Shown here in pieces: positions 16,841 through 26,216 of a DNA stretch of 51,546 bases. Position 1 is the stretch's first letter. Each line of letters opens with the position of its first letter. A program made the position numbers and the translations under genes. The stretch is taken from assembly GCA_964590395.1 (NCBI GenBank), contig CAZPVT010000013.1, forward strand, positions 1-51,546, read 5' to 3'. Origin of the DNA: JAOABP01 sp964590395. Its GTDB lineage: Bacteria; Hydrothermota; Tepidihabitantia; Tepidihabitantales; Tepidihabitantaceae. The notes beneath the pieces were generated by a model that did no database searches, was not told the DNA's origin, and saw nothing but the letters and a program-made list of their open reading frames with translations.

Positions 16841-17929
16841 ATGCTTTATCAGTTATTAACGCCACTTGCCCGGTATTTCACGCCGTTCAACCTGTTCCGT
16901 TATATTACTTTTCGTGCGGCACTTGCGGGAGCGCTGGCGATTGTGCTGACGCTAATTTTGGGTGGGGCATTGATACGGTTGATAAAAAAACTCCAGATAG
17001 GTCAGAATATCAGGGAAGAAGTACCAGAGCGACACCGTGCCAAGGCAGGGACGCCAACGATGGGCGGTGTGTTAATGCTGGTATCAGCACTCATCGGTAT
17101 TGTGCTTTTTGCTGATTTGAAAAATCAGGCGGTTCTTTTGGGGTTAATGGTTACGGTGCTTTTAGGTATATTAGGTTTCTGGGATGATTATGTGAAGGTG
17201 CGGGGTGGTAAGGCAAGGGGAGTAAACAAGCGGACAAAACTGCTCTTTCAGTTTTTGGTCGCTGCGGCTGTTGGGGCAGTGCTGTATTATTTTCCCACTG
17301 ACCCGGCGATGAAGACCAAGACCAACTTTTTATTTTTTAAAAATGTGGTCATCGATTTGGGGATTCTCTACATTCCATTAGTGATGCTGGTGATAGTGGG
17401 TGGTTCCAATGCGGTAAACCTAAGTGACGGTCTGGACGGCCTGGCAAGCGGATTGCTGGTTGTCGCGCTGGGAAGTTATGCGGTACTTTCTTATGTTGCG
17501 GGAAATTTTAAAGTCGCCCGGTATCTCAATGTCCAGTATGTTCCGATAGCAGGTGAGATGACCATAGTATGTTTGGCTTTGGCTGGTGCCTGTTTAGGAT
17601 TTCTCTGGTTCAACGCATACCCGGCAGAGATCTTTATGGGGGACACCGGTTCCTTGCCGCTGGGTGGTGCGTTGGGTTTAGCCGCGGTTGTCTGCAAACA
17701 GGAGCTACTTTTACCGTTGATCGGCGGGGTATTTGTGCTGGAGGCAGGCTCGGTGTTGATTCAGGTGATTTACTATCATAGTACCGGTGGTAAACGGGTC
17801 TTTAAAATGGCGCCATTCCATCATCACTGCGAACTGAAAGGTTGGGAAGAACCGAAGGTGGTGGCCCGTTTTATCATTCTGGCGGTATTATTGGGAATGC
17901 TGGCGCTGGCAACTTTGAAGGTGCGGTAG
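16841..17929 (+). CDS. mraY: Phospho-MurNAc-pentapeptide transferase MraY
   Basis: A 362-residue polytopic membrane enzyme that makes lipid I from UDP-MurNAc-pentapeptide and undecaprenyl phosphate. About ten hydrophobic segments are visible. Conserved loops include RHRAKAGTPTMGGVLML, GFWDDYVKVR (catalytic Asp pair), NAVNLSDGLDGLASG, AEIFMGDTGSLPLGG, and the C-terminal FKMAPFHHHCELKGWEEPKVV. Its length is typical. Confidence 0.96.
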   Translation: MLYQLLTPLARYFTPFNLFRYITFRAALAGALAIVLTLILGGALIRLIKKLQIGQNIREEVPERHRAKAGTPTMGGVLMLVSALIGIVLFADLKNQAVLLGLMVTVLLGILGFWDDYVKVRGGKARGVNKRTKLLFQFLVAAAVGAVLYYFPTDPAMKTKTNFLFFKNVVIDLGILYIPLVMLVIVGGSNAVNLSDGLDGLASGLLVVALGSYAVLSYVAGNFKVARYLNVQYVPIAGEMTIVCLALAGACLGFLWFNAYPAEIFMGDTGSLPLGGALGLAAVVCKQELLLPLIGGVFVLEAGSVLIQVIYYHSTGGKRVFKMAPFHHHCELKGWEEPKVVARFIILAVLLGMLALATLKVR

Positions 17930-17942
17930 TGGGAGTAGTGAC

Positions 17943-19334
17943 ATGGTCGCTGGCAATTGCCACCAGCCGATGATTAGTCTGGGTGAGTATCAGAACCGCT
18001 GTTTTCTTATCTTGGGTTTAGGACGAGCAGGAATGACATTGGCAAACTCATTACTAAGGGCGGGTATTAAAGTTTACGGTTACGATGACAGTGCTGAGAT
18101 GCTTAATAGTAATAAGGTAAAGAGATTGTCAGCACTCGGACTTGAGGTTGTCAAAGATTTCTGTGGGTTAGTTGAGCCGGTGGTGGTTGCCAGTCCGGGT
18201 TTTGCTGCCACGCATCAGGCGGTGCGCTACTGGACAGAAAAAGGTGTCCCGGTTTACGACGAACTGGATTTTGTCAGCCAGTTTGTACCCGGGGTGATAA
18301 TTGCTGTTACCGGCACGAACGGCAAGTCAACAACGGTAGCGCTAATCGGTAAAATTCTTAAAAACGCCGGATATAATGTGTTTGTCGGTGGCAACTTGGC
18401 ACCGGGAAGGCCGTTCTCGACTTCCTTGCTCCTACCACCGCGAGATTTTTATGTGGCGGAGGTTTCCAGTTTTCAACTGGCGCGTGCCAAGTTTCTCAAG
18501 CCCAGGGTGGCGGTTTTGCTCAACATTACTGATGACCACCTTGACCGACACAGCTCCTTTGACAATTATGCGGCAACCAAGGCGAGAATTTTTTCGCGGC
18601 AAGGAGCGGAGGATTATGCAGTGGTTAACTACGATGATCCGGTGGTTCGTAAGTTAGTACCAGCGATCAATTCCCAGGTCCTGTTTTTTTCTCTTACCCA
18701 GCGTCAGGATGGGTATTATAAACAGGGCTGGTTTTATTTTCAGGGGCAAAGGGTGGCCGGTGTTAGGTCGGTAGTAGCGGTAGGAAGCAGGTTCTTTAAT
18801 TTGCGCCGATTACCGATAATAGAAAATGCACTGGCAGCGATCTGTGTTGCCAAGATTTTCGGTGTTCCAAACCGATCGGTTGAAAAAGGATTAAGGGGTT
18901 TTAAGCCCCTGGCGCACCGTCTGGAGTTCGTCCGCAAGTTTAAGGGGGTATATTATATCAACAACTCAATGTGCACCAATCCTATGGCAGGCATCCGTTC
19001 TTTGCAGGCATTCAGGCGCAAGGTAATACTGATTACTGGCGGCAAGAATAAAGATTTGCCGATTGATGATTACATCCAGGCAATTGTTAGGCGGGCAAAA
19101 TTGGTCATCCTGCTCGGCGAGACAACTGAATTAATGGCAAAAAAACTGGGTGAGAAGCGATTTGCCCGCTTTCAGATAGTCGCGACGATGGCGGAAGCGG
19201 TCAAAACTGCTGTGAGACATGCCCAACCTAGGGATGTGGTTATCCTCTCGCCCGGCTTTGCCTCCTTTGATATGTTTCAGGACTTTCAGGAAAGGGGCAG
19301 GGTGTTTAAGAATGCGGTCAAGCAGATTAAGTAG
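17943..19334 (+). CDS. murD: UDP-MurNAc-L-Ala:D-Glu ligase MurD
   Basis: A 463-residue Mur ligase that adds D-Glu to UDP-MurNAc-L-Ala in the cytoplasm. It has a Rossmann-like N-terminus (ILGLGRAGMTLANSLL), the P-loop AVTGTNGKSTTVALIGKIL, the FYVAEVSSFQLARA segment with the family's 'SSFQL', LNITDDHLDRH, and the C-terminal-domain motif ILSPGFASFDMFQDFQERGRVF. The ATG follows GGGAG by 7 bases. Its end overlaps the likely ftsW start. Confidence 0.94.
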   Translation: MVAGNCHQPMISLGEYQNRCFLILGLGRAGMTLANSLLRAGIKVYGYDDSAEMLNSNKVKRLSALGLEVVKDFCGLVEPVVVASPGFAATHQAVRYWTEKGVPVYDELDFVSQFVPGVIIAVTGTNGKSTTVALIGKILKNAGYNVFVGGNLAPGRPFSTSLLLPPRDFYVAEVSSFQLARAKFLKPRVAVLLNITDDHLDRHSSFDNYAATKARIFSRQGAEDYAVVNYDDPVVRKLVPAINSQVLFFSLTQRQDGYYKQGWFYFQGQRVAGVRSVVAVGSRFFNLRRLPIIENALAAICVAKIFGVPNRSVEKGLRGFKPLAHRLEFVRKFKGVYYINNSMCTNPMAGIRSLQAFRRKVILITGGKNKDLPIDDYIQAIVRRAKLVILLGETTELMAKKLGEKRFARFQIVATMAEAVKTAVRHAQPRDVVILSPGFASFDMFQDFQERGRVFKNAVKQIK

Positions 19335-20562
19335 ACCCGGGAGTTGGTATTTTCCTCTGACAAATTACCGTTCGGGTAGTTATGCCTATCAGCGCACCAG
19401 CCTACTTGAAGAAGTGCCAACCGCACCTATTGACTATACCTTACTGTCTGTGGTTGTTATTCTCGCTTTAGCCGGGGTGGTGGTGGTATATTCAGCCACC
19501 TATCATCAAGGATTGGGTTATCTGAAAAGTCATTTCTTTCGGGTATTACTCGGATTTATTGCGCTATGGGTGGGGATGAGACGTAAACTCACCCGTTTGG
19601 AAAGTTACGGTTTCTCCTGGTTCGTGCTGATAATCGGCGTTCTTGCGATGCTCGGCACTCTGTTATTTGGCGATGTGATCGGCGTTGCCAAGCGGGATTT
19701 TCTGGGTATTCAGCCCCAGGAGTTTGCAAAATACTCGATAATCGTCTGGTTAGCGGGCTATTTTGCCAAATTAAAGGAATCGGACACCCCGGCCAATTTT
19801 GTAAACTCGGTTATCAAACCCGGCTTACCGGCGGGGTTAATTGTCGGCTTGACACTTGCTCAGCCAGCGGTTGGCACCAGTGTAATAATCGCATTATCCT
19901 GTTTTGTAATTTTTATCTTTGCGGGTGTTAAATGGCGATATATATTGTTCATTCTTGTTGTGGCGGCGGTATTGGTGGCTATCGGCTTGTTGATGATGCC
20001 CCACCTGAGAAATACCGAGTTCAAATATATTCCGGAGCGCTGGGAGAAATTTCGTGCCGGGGACCGTTATCACCAGACTCAAGCGTTGATTGCACTCGGT
20101 TCCGGAGGTCCCATGGGAAAAGGTTTGGGGGAAGGGAGACAAAAGTATTACTTTCTTCCGAAACTGTCCAAGGACTTTATTTTCTGCGCAATAGGTGAAG
20201 AGTTTGGTTTTTGGGGGTGTCTGGCAATTATGGGGCTGTATGGACTTTTTTTCCTGCGAACGTTGAAAATTGCTGAAAAGGCGAGCAGTGAGTTCAGGCG
20301 GTTGGTAAGTGGCGGTGTTGGGGTTATAATTATGCTTTATGCCGTGATTCATATTGCGGTTGCGGTGAATATACTGCCAACCACTGGTCAGCCATTGCCG
20401 TTTATTTCTTACGGTGGTTCGGCAATCGTGGCAAATATGTTAGCGGTAGGTTTAGTATTAAATGTTTCCCGCTATCGGAGGAGCAGTGTTGAAGATAAGA
20501 ATTTTGATCGTCGCGGGTGGAACCGGTGGCCATATTTTTCCCGCAGTCGCCCTGGCAAATGA
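19312..20562 (+). CDS. ftsW: FtsW, septal peptidoglycan glycosyltransferase
   Basis: A SEDS-family polytopic membrane protein that polymerises lipid II with FtsI. Ten or so membrane segments and the signature GQPLPFISYGGSAIVANMLAVGLVLN near the C-terminus are visible, along with IQPQEFAKYSIIVWLA. The start is uncertain: the frame is open from 19219 inside murD, ATG 19312 has a nearby GGCAGGG, and GTG 19414 would give a shorter cytoplasmic tail. I use 19312 (416 residues). Position in the cluster favours FtsW over RodA. Confidence 0.88.
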   Translation: MRSSRLSRPGSWYFPLTNYRSGSYAYQRTSLLEEVPTAPIDYTLLSVVVILALAGVVVVYSATYHQGLGYLKSHFFRVLLGFIALWVGMRRKLTRLESYGFSWFVLIIGVLAMLGTLLFGDVIGVAKRDFLGIQPQEFAKYSIIVWLAGYFAKLKESDTPANFVNSVIKPGLPAGLIVGLTLAQPAVGTSVIIALSCFVIFIFAGVKWRYILFILVVAAVLVAIGLLMMPHLRNTEFKYIPERWEKFRAGDRYHQTQALIALGSGGPMGKGLGEGRQKYYFLPKLSKDFIFCAIGEEFGFWGCLAIMGLYGLFFLRTLKIAEKASSEFRRLVSGGVGVIIMLYAVIHIAVAVNILPTTGQPLPFISYGGSAIVANMLAVGLVLNVSRYRRSSVEDKNFDRRGWNRWPYFSRSRPGK

Positions 20563-21553
20563 ATTAGTCAATCTGGGAGCAGATGTGGTATTAGTGGGCA
20601 GAGATAACAGTCTGGAGCAGGTGGTCGCTTCAAGGTGTCAGTTCCCGTTTGAACCGATTAAAGCCGGGCAGATTGTGGGTAAAGGTTTGCTTTTGAAGTT
20701 GAAGGGTTTAATCGCGATCCTGCAAGGATTTTTCCGGGCACTGGCACTCATTGACCGACTAAAGCCGGCGGTGGTTGTGGCGGGCGGTGGATTCGTGAGT
20801 GCGCCGGTGGTTTTGGCGTGTCTGATTAAAAGAAAGAAATTCTTTCTTCTGGAGCAGAATGTGATACCCGGACGGGTGACCCGTTATTTTGCGCCGTATG
20901 CTCAGGAGATATTTCTGACTTTTCCGTTAGCCATTAAACTCCGGGGAAATTTCTCTATCACCGGCACTCCGTTGCGCGAAGGTATCATTCGCCAGGTGGA
21001 AAAACATTACCAGGAACCTGCTCAGCAGACCGCGGTGCCAACAGTTTTGGTATTGGGTGGTAGCCAGGGTTCACGGGCGTTGAATCTGGCGGCATTGGAC
21101 TTAGGTGCGACATTGAGCAATGTCCGGGTGATCATCGTTACTGGGAAAAGGGATTATGAGATGATAAAATCGAGAGTCTGTTCCAGTAATTGCCAGGTGA
21201 TTGAGTGGAGTGAACATCCTGAGGAGCTTTACAGCCAGGCGACATTGTGTATAACCCGGGCTGGTGCTCAGGTGCTGTCAGAGTTGTTGGCGTCTGGTGT
21301 GCCGATGATTATCGTGCCTTTTCCTTATGCTGCTGACAAACATCAGGATGCCAATGCCCGGTATTTGGCAGAACTTGGCGCGGGGGTGGTTTTGGAGCAG
21401 AGTCAGTTAGCGGGTTTAGTCAGCTTGGTGCAGTCATTAATTAAAGACCCGGAGCGGCTCAATTTGATGCAGACCAGGGCGCGCAGTGCAGCACGGCTCG
21501 ATGCGGGGCGGGTGATTGCGAAAAAGGTTATCGCGATGTCCGAGGGGAATTAA
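20486..21553 (+). CDS. murG: UDP-GlcNAc transferase MurG (lipid II synthesis)
   Basis: A GT28-family enzyme of about 355 residues that adds GlcNAc to lipid I on the inner membrane face. Hallmarks are the N-terminal VAGGTGGHIFPAVALA loop, VVAGGGFVSAPVVLA, LEQNVIPGRVTRYFAPYA, VLGGSQGSRALN and SRAGA-like ITRAGAQVLSELLASGVPMIIVPFPYAADKHQDANA. The strong CGGAGGAG site at 20476-20483 favours the GTG at 20486 or the TTG at 20489 over the in-frame ATG at 20462. It overlaps ftsW by 77 bases. Confidence 0.93.
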   Translation: MLKIRILIVAGGTGGHIFPAVALANELVNLGADVVLVGRDNSLEQVVASRCQFPFEPIKAGQIVGKGLLLKLKGLIAILQGFFRALALIDRLKPAVVVAGGGFVSAPVVLACLIKRKKFFLLEQNVIPGRVTRYFAPYAQEIFLTFPLAIKLRGNFSITGTPLREGIIRQVEKHYQEPAQQTAVPTVLVLGGSQGSRALNLAALDLGATLSNVRVIIVTGKRDYEMIKSRVCSSNCQVIEWSEHPEELYSQATLCITRAGAQVLSELLASGVPMIIVPFPYAADKHQDANARYLAELGAGVVLEQSQLAGLVSLVQSLIKDPERLNLMQTRARSAARLDAGRVIAKKVIAMSEGN

Positions 21554-21557
21554 AAGG

Positions 21558-22940
21558 ATGTTTGGCAGATTAAAGCGACTTCATTTCGTCGGCGTTGGTG
21601 GCGCAGGGATGTCGGGCATCGCACTGGTCTTAAAAAATCTCGGTTTTGATGTCAGCGGTTCAGATATCCAGGCAAGCGAACTAACCGAGAAGTTGCAAAA
21701 AGAAGGGATTAGAGTTTTTATTGGCCATAGTGCTGAGAACTGTACTGATGCGGAAGTGGTGGTTTATTCCACCGCAGTGGCAGAGGACAATCCGGAGTTG
21801 CATTTTGCTCGAGCACAGGGGATACCAGTGATTCGCCGGGCAGAGATGCTTGCCGAGTTGATGCGCTTGAAGTTCAGTATTGCGATCTCGGGTAGTCACG
21901 GCAAGACCACCACTACTTCGCTGGTAACCCATATGCTCACCCGTGCCGGACTGGACCCGACAGCGGTGATCGGTGGGAAAATCATCGGCGTTGATGCGGG
22001 TGCCCGGCTGGGCCAGTCAGAATATCTGGTTGCGGAAGCAGATGAAAGTGACCGTTCATTTGTTCTGCTTTATCCGTCAATCGCCGTGGTTACCAACATC
22101 GAGCCCGAGCATCTCGATTATTACCAAAACCTGCAGGATTTGAAAAAGGAGTTTATCCGCTTTGTCAACCGCGTGCCATTTTACGGTAGTGTGATACTAT
22201 GTCTGGATTCTCCAGCAGTGCGGGCGATCAGGAACCGAGTGGCGCGTCGGGTAGTTACCTATGGTTTGGACAGTATGGCGGACTTTACCGTGAAGGAGTT
22301 ACAGTTATACCGGTTCAGTTCAGCCTTTACCGTGGTTTATCAGGGGAAACCGATAAATCGTTTCAGTCTGGGAATGGCGGGCAGGCATAATATTCAGAAT
22401 GCGCTGGCCGCGATTGCGGTCGGTGCCGAACTGGGTATCGATTTTTCCACGATTGAACAGGCGCTGGCGACCTTTTCTGGTGTGCACCGGCGCCTAGAGA
22501 AAAGAGGAGAGGAAGGTGGAGTTGCAGTGTACGATGATTACGGACATCACCCAACCGAAATTAAAGTAACCATTGAGACGTTACGGCATGCTTATCCGGA
22601 GAATCGAATTGTCGTTATCTTCCAGCCTCACCGTTACACCCGCACCCAGTTGCTGGCGGATGAGTTCGGTACTGCTTTTGACCATGCGGATGAGGTGGTG
22701 ATCACCGGTATTTATGCCGCGGCAGAACCGCCCATTCCTGGGGTGGATGAGCAATTGATCGTTGAGGCAATCAGAAAGCGGGGCAGAGAAGGACTGAAAC
22801 TTTCCCATATTCCAGAACTGGAAGCGGTGTTAGATTTTATTATGCCGAAAATAAAGCGAAATGATATCGTGTTGACGCTGGGCGCGGGTAGTATCACTTA
22901 TCTTGCTGAAGGACTGCTAACCAGACTGCGGAGTCGGTAA
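21558..22940 (+). CDS. murC: UDP-MurNAc:L-Ala ligase MurC
   Basis: A 460-residue Mur ligase that adds the first stem-peptide residue, L-Ala. It has the N-terminal HFVGVGGAGMSGIA, GSDIQASELTEKL, the P-loop AISGSHGKTTTTSLV, the VAEADESDRSFVLLYPSIAVVTNIEPEHLDYY region, and VYDDYGHHPTEIKVT. The ATG at 21558 starts directly at the conserved N-terminus; the open frame extends 14 codons upstream into murG. murB follows 2 bases after the stop. Confidence 0.95.
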   Translation: MFGRLKRLHFVGVGGAGMSGIALVLKNLGFDVSGSDIQASELTEKLQKEGIRVFIGHSAENCTDAEVVVYSTAVAEDNPELHFARAQGIPVIRRAEMLAELMRLKFSIAISGSHGKTTTTSLVTHMLTRAGLDPTAVIGGKIIGVDAGARLGQSEYLVAEADESDRSFVLLYPSIAVVTNIEPEHLDYYQNLQDLKKEFIRFVNRVPFYGSVILCLDSPAVRAIRNRVARRVVTYGLDSMADFTVKELQLYRFSSAFTVVYQGKPINRFSLGMAGRHNIQNALAAIAVGAELGIDFSTIEQALATFSGVHRRLEKRGEEGGVAVYDDYGHHPTEIKVTIETLRHAYPENRIVVIFQPHRYTRTQLLADEFGTAFDHADEVVITGIYAAAEPPIPGVDEQLIVEAIRKRGREGLKLSHIPELEAVLDFIMPKIKRNDIVLTLGAGSITYLAEGLLTRLRSR

Positions 22941-22942
22941 AT

Positions 22943-23854
22943 ATGTGGCAAGAAAAACTAAAGCAGGTGGTAGAAAACTGTGGTGGTACGGTGTGGTTCA
23001 ATGAACCGCTTTCCCGGCACACCAGTTTTCGCATTGGTGGACCAGCAGAAGCACTGGTGACCGTTACTACTGAAGCGGGGTTAAAACTCGTTCAGCAGGT
23101 CTGCTTGGCTAATCAGGTGCGGATGAGCATTTTAGGTCGGGGTACAAATGTGTTGATTTCAGACCAGGGGGTTGCTGGTGTGGTCATCAAATTAGCCGGT
23201 GAGTTTACCCAGGTAACGGTCAGCGGGACAGAAATTTATGCCGGTGCTGGAGTGTTACTGGACGATATCGCAGCAGTAGCGGAAGATGCGGGAATGAGCG
23301 GTACTGAATTCCTTGCCGGAATTCCGGGAACAGTGGGAGGGGGGCTGATAAGCAATGCGGGTGCTTATGGAAGTTGTCTGGCAGATGTGGTTAGCGAGGT
23401 TGAGGTGATCAATTCCCTTGGAGAGAAAGCGGTTTTAGGACAAGGACAGTTGATTAATCAATATCGTCAACCAGTGATACCACCGGGCTGGTGGGCATTG
23501 CGGGTGACGATAAAGCTTTCTGTCGGGAAAGGGCGGAGTGTGCAGTCAATCCGGCAGGAACGTTGGACAAGACATCCGCAAGAGCCATCTGCGGGTTCAG
23601 TTTTCAAAAATCCCGCTGTTTTACCCGCGGGCAAATTAATTGAGCAGTGCAGGTTGAAGGGGCTGGCCCTCGGTAGAGCGGTGGTCTCTGAAAGACACGG
23701 TAATTTTATCGTCAACAGGGGCAATGCCCGTTTCGCCGAGGTGTACGAACTGATTCAAATTGTGAAGGCAGCGGTGGAAGAGATGACCGGCATTGAACTT
23801 AATGAGGAGGTGCAGTTGTTTCCTCACCAATGCTCGGGGACAAAAAGGAGGTAA
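22943..23854 (+). CDS. murB: UDP-N-acetylenolpyruvoylglucosamine reductase MurB
   Basis: A 303-residue FAD enzyme that reduces enolpyruvyl-UDP-GlcNAc to UDP-MurNAc. The FAD-binding part shows HTSFRIGGPAEALV, ILGRGTNVLISDQGV and GTEFLAGIPGTVGGGLISNAGAYG. The catalytic Ser is in AGSVFKNP near residue 216, and the C-terminus has GRAVVSERHGNFIVNRGNA. The loop where many MurB proteins have 'YRxSxF' reads YRQPVIPPGWW. It precedes ftsA by 7 bases, with no ftsQ between them. Confidence 0.94.
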   Translation: MWQEKLKQVVENCGGTVWFNEPLSRHTSFRIGGPAEALVTVTTEAGLKLVQQVCLANQVRMSILGRGTNVLISDQGVAGVVIKLAGEFTQVTVSGTEIYAGAGVLLDDIAAVAEDAGMSGTEFLAGIPGTVGGGLISNAGAYGSCLADVVSEVEVINSLGEKAVLGQGQLINQYRQPVIPPGWWALRVTIKLSVGKGRSVQSIRQERWTRHPQEPSAGSVFKNPAVLPAGKLIEQCRLKGLALGRAVVSERHGNFIVNRGNARFAEVYELIQIVKAAVEEMTGIELNEEVQLFPHQCSGTKRR

Positions 23855-23861
23855 GAGTAAT

Positions 23862-25088
23862 ATGGCTAAAGGGAAAAAAGTTGCTGCCATTGATATCGGT
23901 AGCACTAAGGTTGCGTGTCTTATCGCCGAAGTCGATGTGCTGGGCAAGACCGAGATAAAGGGGTTTGGGACTTCCCCACCCGAAGGGTTCCGGCTCGGCG
24001 TAGTGATCAGTCTGGACAAAGCGACCGATTCGGTTGCGAAGGCGATCGAGCAGGCGGAAAAAATGGCGCAGTGCCGATTCAGTGCCTGCCAAGTGGTGAC
24101 CAGTATCACCGGCGACCATATCAAGCATTTGTCAGGGTTGGGCGCGGTGCCGGTTAATAGACCAACTCGCGGGATACAGCCCAGAGATATTGAGGATGTA
24201 ATTCGGCAGGCGCAGACTATCCGTCTGCCCAACGATGAGCAGATTTTGCATGTGATTCCTACCCAGTTTATTGTCGATGGCCAGAAAGGGGTGCGGAATC
24301 CATTAGGGCTGTTTGGTATCCGACTGGAGGTGGAAGCACTGTTAATTATTGGTGCGGTAACTGCCATTGAGAATATTTCCCGAGTACTGGAAAGGCTGGA
24401 TGTGAAAAGCCGGCTACTGATTTTGCAATCATTGGCGACATCTTATGCGGTTTGTGATGAGCAGGACAAGGAGCTGGGGGTTGCGGTGGTTGATATCGGT
24501 GGTGTGTTGGATATCTCCTTGTACCGGGAAGGAGAGATCCGATTTACCAAGATGCTACCGGTTGGTGCGGCGAATATTACGAAGGATGTTGCTATCGGAT
24601 TACGGACGTCCTATCAGCAGGCGGAGATAGTTAAGAAGGAGTACGGCGTGGCGATGGCTAATATGCTGGAGAAGGACGAGCCATTGACGATCGACGACGC
24701 TTCGGGCAGAGGACCAAAGCAGGTTTCCCGGCGGTTGCTGGCTTCGATCATTGAACCGCGGGTGGAGGAACTTTTGAACCTTGCCGATGCGGAGATGAGA
24801 AAGTCGCAAATTGCGGATGGTCTTTCCGGGGGGGTGATTCTCACGGGCGGCGGGGCATTACTGCCCGGCATTGATATTCTCGCTGAGCAGATCTTCGGTA
24901 TGCCGGTTAAGATCGGCAGGCCGGAGTTAGTTAACGGCCCACGCGAGGTGGTAGCCAATTCAGCGTTTGCCACTGGCGTCGGCTTAATTCGTTGTGCGAC
25001 TGAGGGGAGAAACCTGCCGTTTCACCAGTTACCACCTCCCAGTTTGTTTCAACGGCTGTGGGATGATATTAAAGGCTGGTTTGCTTAA
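23862..25088 (+). CDS. ftsA: Cell division protein FtsA
   Basis: A 408-residue actin-like ATPase that tethers FtsZ to the membrane and recruits the divisome. It has phosphate-1 KVAAIDIGSTKVACLIAEV, phosphate-2 VAVVDIGGVLDISLYREG (the first Gly-rich loop is present, though 'GGGTTD' is here 'GGVLD'), and GVILTGGGALLPGIDILAEQIF. The extreme C-terminus, LFQRLWDDIKGWFA, is an amphipathic helix like the family's membrane-targeting sequence. The ATG at 23862 follows AAGGAGGT by 8 bases. Confidence 0.94.
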   Translation: MAKGKKVAAIDIGSTKVACLIAEVDVLGKTEIKGFGTSPPEGFRLGVVISLDKATDSVAKAIEQAEKMAQCRFSACQVVTSITGDHIKHLSGLGAVPVNRPTRGIQPRDIEDVIRQAQTIRLPNDEQILHVIPTQFIVDGQKGVRNPLGLFGIRLEVEALLIIGAVTAIENISRVLERLDVKSRLLILQSLATSYAVCDEQDKELGVAVVDIGGVLDISLYREGEIRFTKMLPVGAANITKDVAIGLRTSYQQAEIVKKEYGVAMANMLEKDEPLTIDDASGRGPKQVSRRLLASIIEPRVEELLNLADAEMRKSQIADGLSGGVILTGGGALLPGIDILAEQIFGMPVKIGRPELVNGPREVVANSAFATGVGLIRCATEGRNLPFHQLPPPSLFQRLWDDIKGWFA

Positions 25089-25121
25089 TGATCTTAATAG
25101 CCAAAAAGAAAGGAGGCGTTA

Positions 25122-26216
25122 GTGATTGAACCGGTAGAAGAAAGAAACCTTACCCGAATCGGGGTATTCGGCGTCGGGGGTGCAGGTTGTAATGCAGTTA
25201 ATCATATGGTTGACGCCCGCTTAAACGGTGTAGAACTGTTTGCGGTCAATACCGACCTCCAGGCACTGTCAATGTCGCTGGCGCCGAATAGAATTCAGAT
25301 CGGTGCTCAGTTGACCGGTGGGCTTGGCTCGGGCGGTGATCCGAAAATCGGTCGGCAGGCGGCTGAGGAGTCAATTGAGACCCTGCGGGAAAATCTTAGT
25401 GGGTTTGATCTGGTTTTCATTGCTGCTGGAGAAGGTGGTGGCACAGGAACGGGTGCGGCGCCGGTTATTGCTCAAGAGGCAAAACAGCAGGGGGCACTGG
25501 TTGTGGCAGTGGTAACCAGGCCATTTGACTTTGAAGGTAGACAGCGCCAGCAGCGGGCACAGGCAGGGATCGATGCGATCCGGCCAAATGTAGATACTCT
25601 GATCGTGATTCCGAACCAGCGGATCCTGGATGTTTACGGTGCCCAGCCCTGCTTTGAGTCGTTTCGCCTGGCGAACGAAGTGCTGCTAAATGCGGTTAGC
25701 GGGATTGCGGAGATCGTTACCACGAAACAGTTGATTAACATTGACTTTGCAGATGTCCGGGCAGTGATGAGAGAAAAGGGCGGTGCGGTGATGTCGGTCG
25801 GAATCGCTTCCGGAGAAGGGCGGGCAACCGAATCGGCACACCGGGCATTGCATTCTCCACTGATTGAAGATGTTTCAATCGAGCATGCTCGACGCATACT
25901 TTTGAATGTCGCCGGTGATGGCTCAATGACCCTGAACGAAGTTGATGAAGCCGCAAAGGTAATCTCGCTTGCTACCAACGGTCAGGCGGATATCAGGCTG
26001 GGGGCAGCAACGCACAGTGAACTGAAATCGGTAATGAAGGTTACCTTAATCGCCACCGGTCTACCCGAACCTTTGCCCCGATTGGAAGACATTACTGATC
26101 TCATTACCAGTAGTGAGGAGATTAGATTCCGACGGCGGTCAATGGCTAAAGGTGAACCGTTGGTTGACAAATTAGACCTGGAGGTGCCGACTTTTATCCG
26201 GCGGCAGATGGATTGA
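25122..26216 (+). CDS. ftsZ: Cell division GTPase FtsZ
   Basis: A 364-residue tubulin homologue that builds the division ring. The GTP site is seen as GVGGAGCNAVNHMV, LTGGLGSGGDPKIG, and the tubulin signature GEGGGTGTGAAPVIA. The C-terminal peptide DLEVPTFIRRQ is the conserved FtsA-binding tail, so the linker is short (about 20-30 residues). The start is GTG with AAAGGAGG upstream. The 3' end overlaps convergent purF by 23 bases, so the tail-encoding bases also encode the end of PurF. Confidence 0.96.
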   Translation: MIEPVEERNLTRIGVFGVGGAGCNAVNHMVDARLNGVELFAVNTDLQALSMSLAPNRIQIGAQLTGGLGSGGDPKIGRQAAEESIETLRENLSGFDLVFIAAGEGGGTGTGAAPVIAQEAKQQGALVVAVVTRPFDFEGRQRQQRAQAGIDAIRPNVDTLIVIPNQRILDVYGAQPCFESFRLANEVLLNAVSGIAEIVTTKQLINIDFADVRAVMREKGGAVMSVGIASGEGRATESAHRALHSPLIEDVSIEHARRILLNVAGDGSMTLNEVDEAAKVISLATNGQADIRLGAATHSELKSVMKVTLIATGLPEPLPRLEDITDLITSSEEIRFRRRSMAKGEPLVDKLDLEVPTFIRRQMD

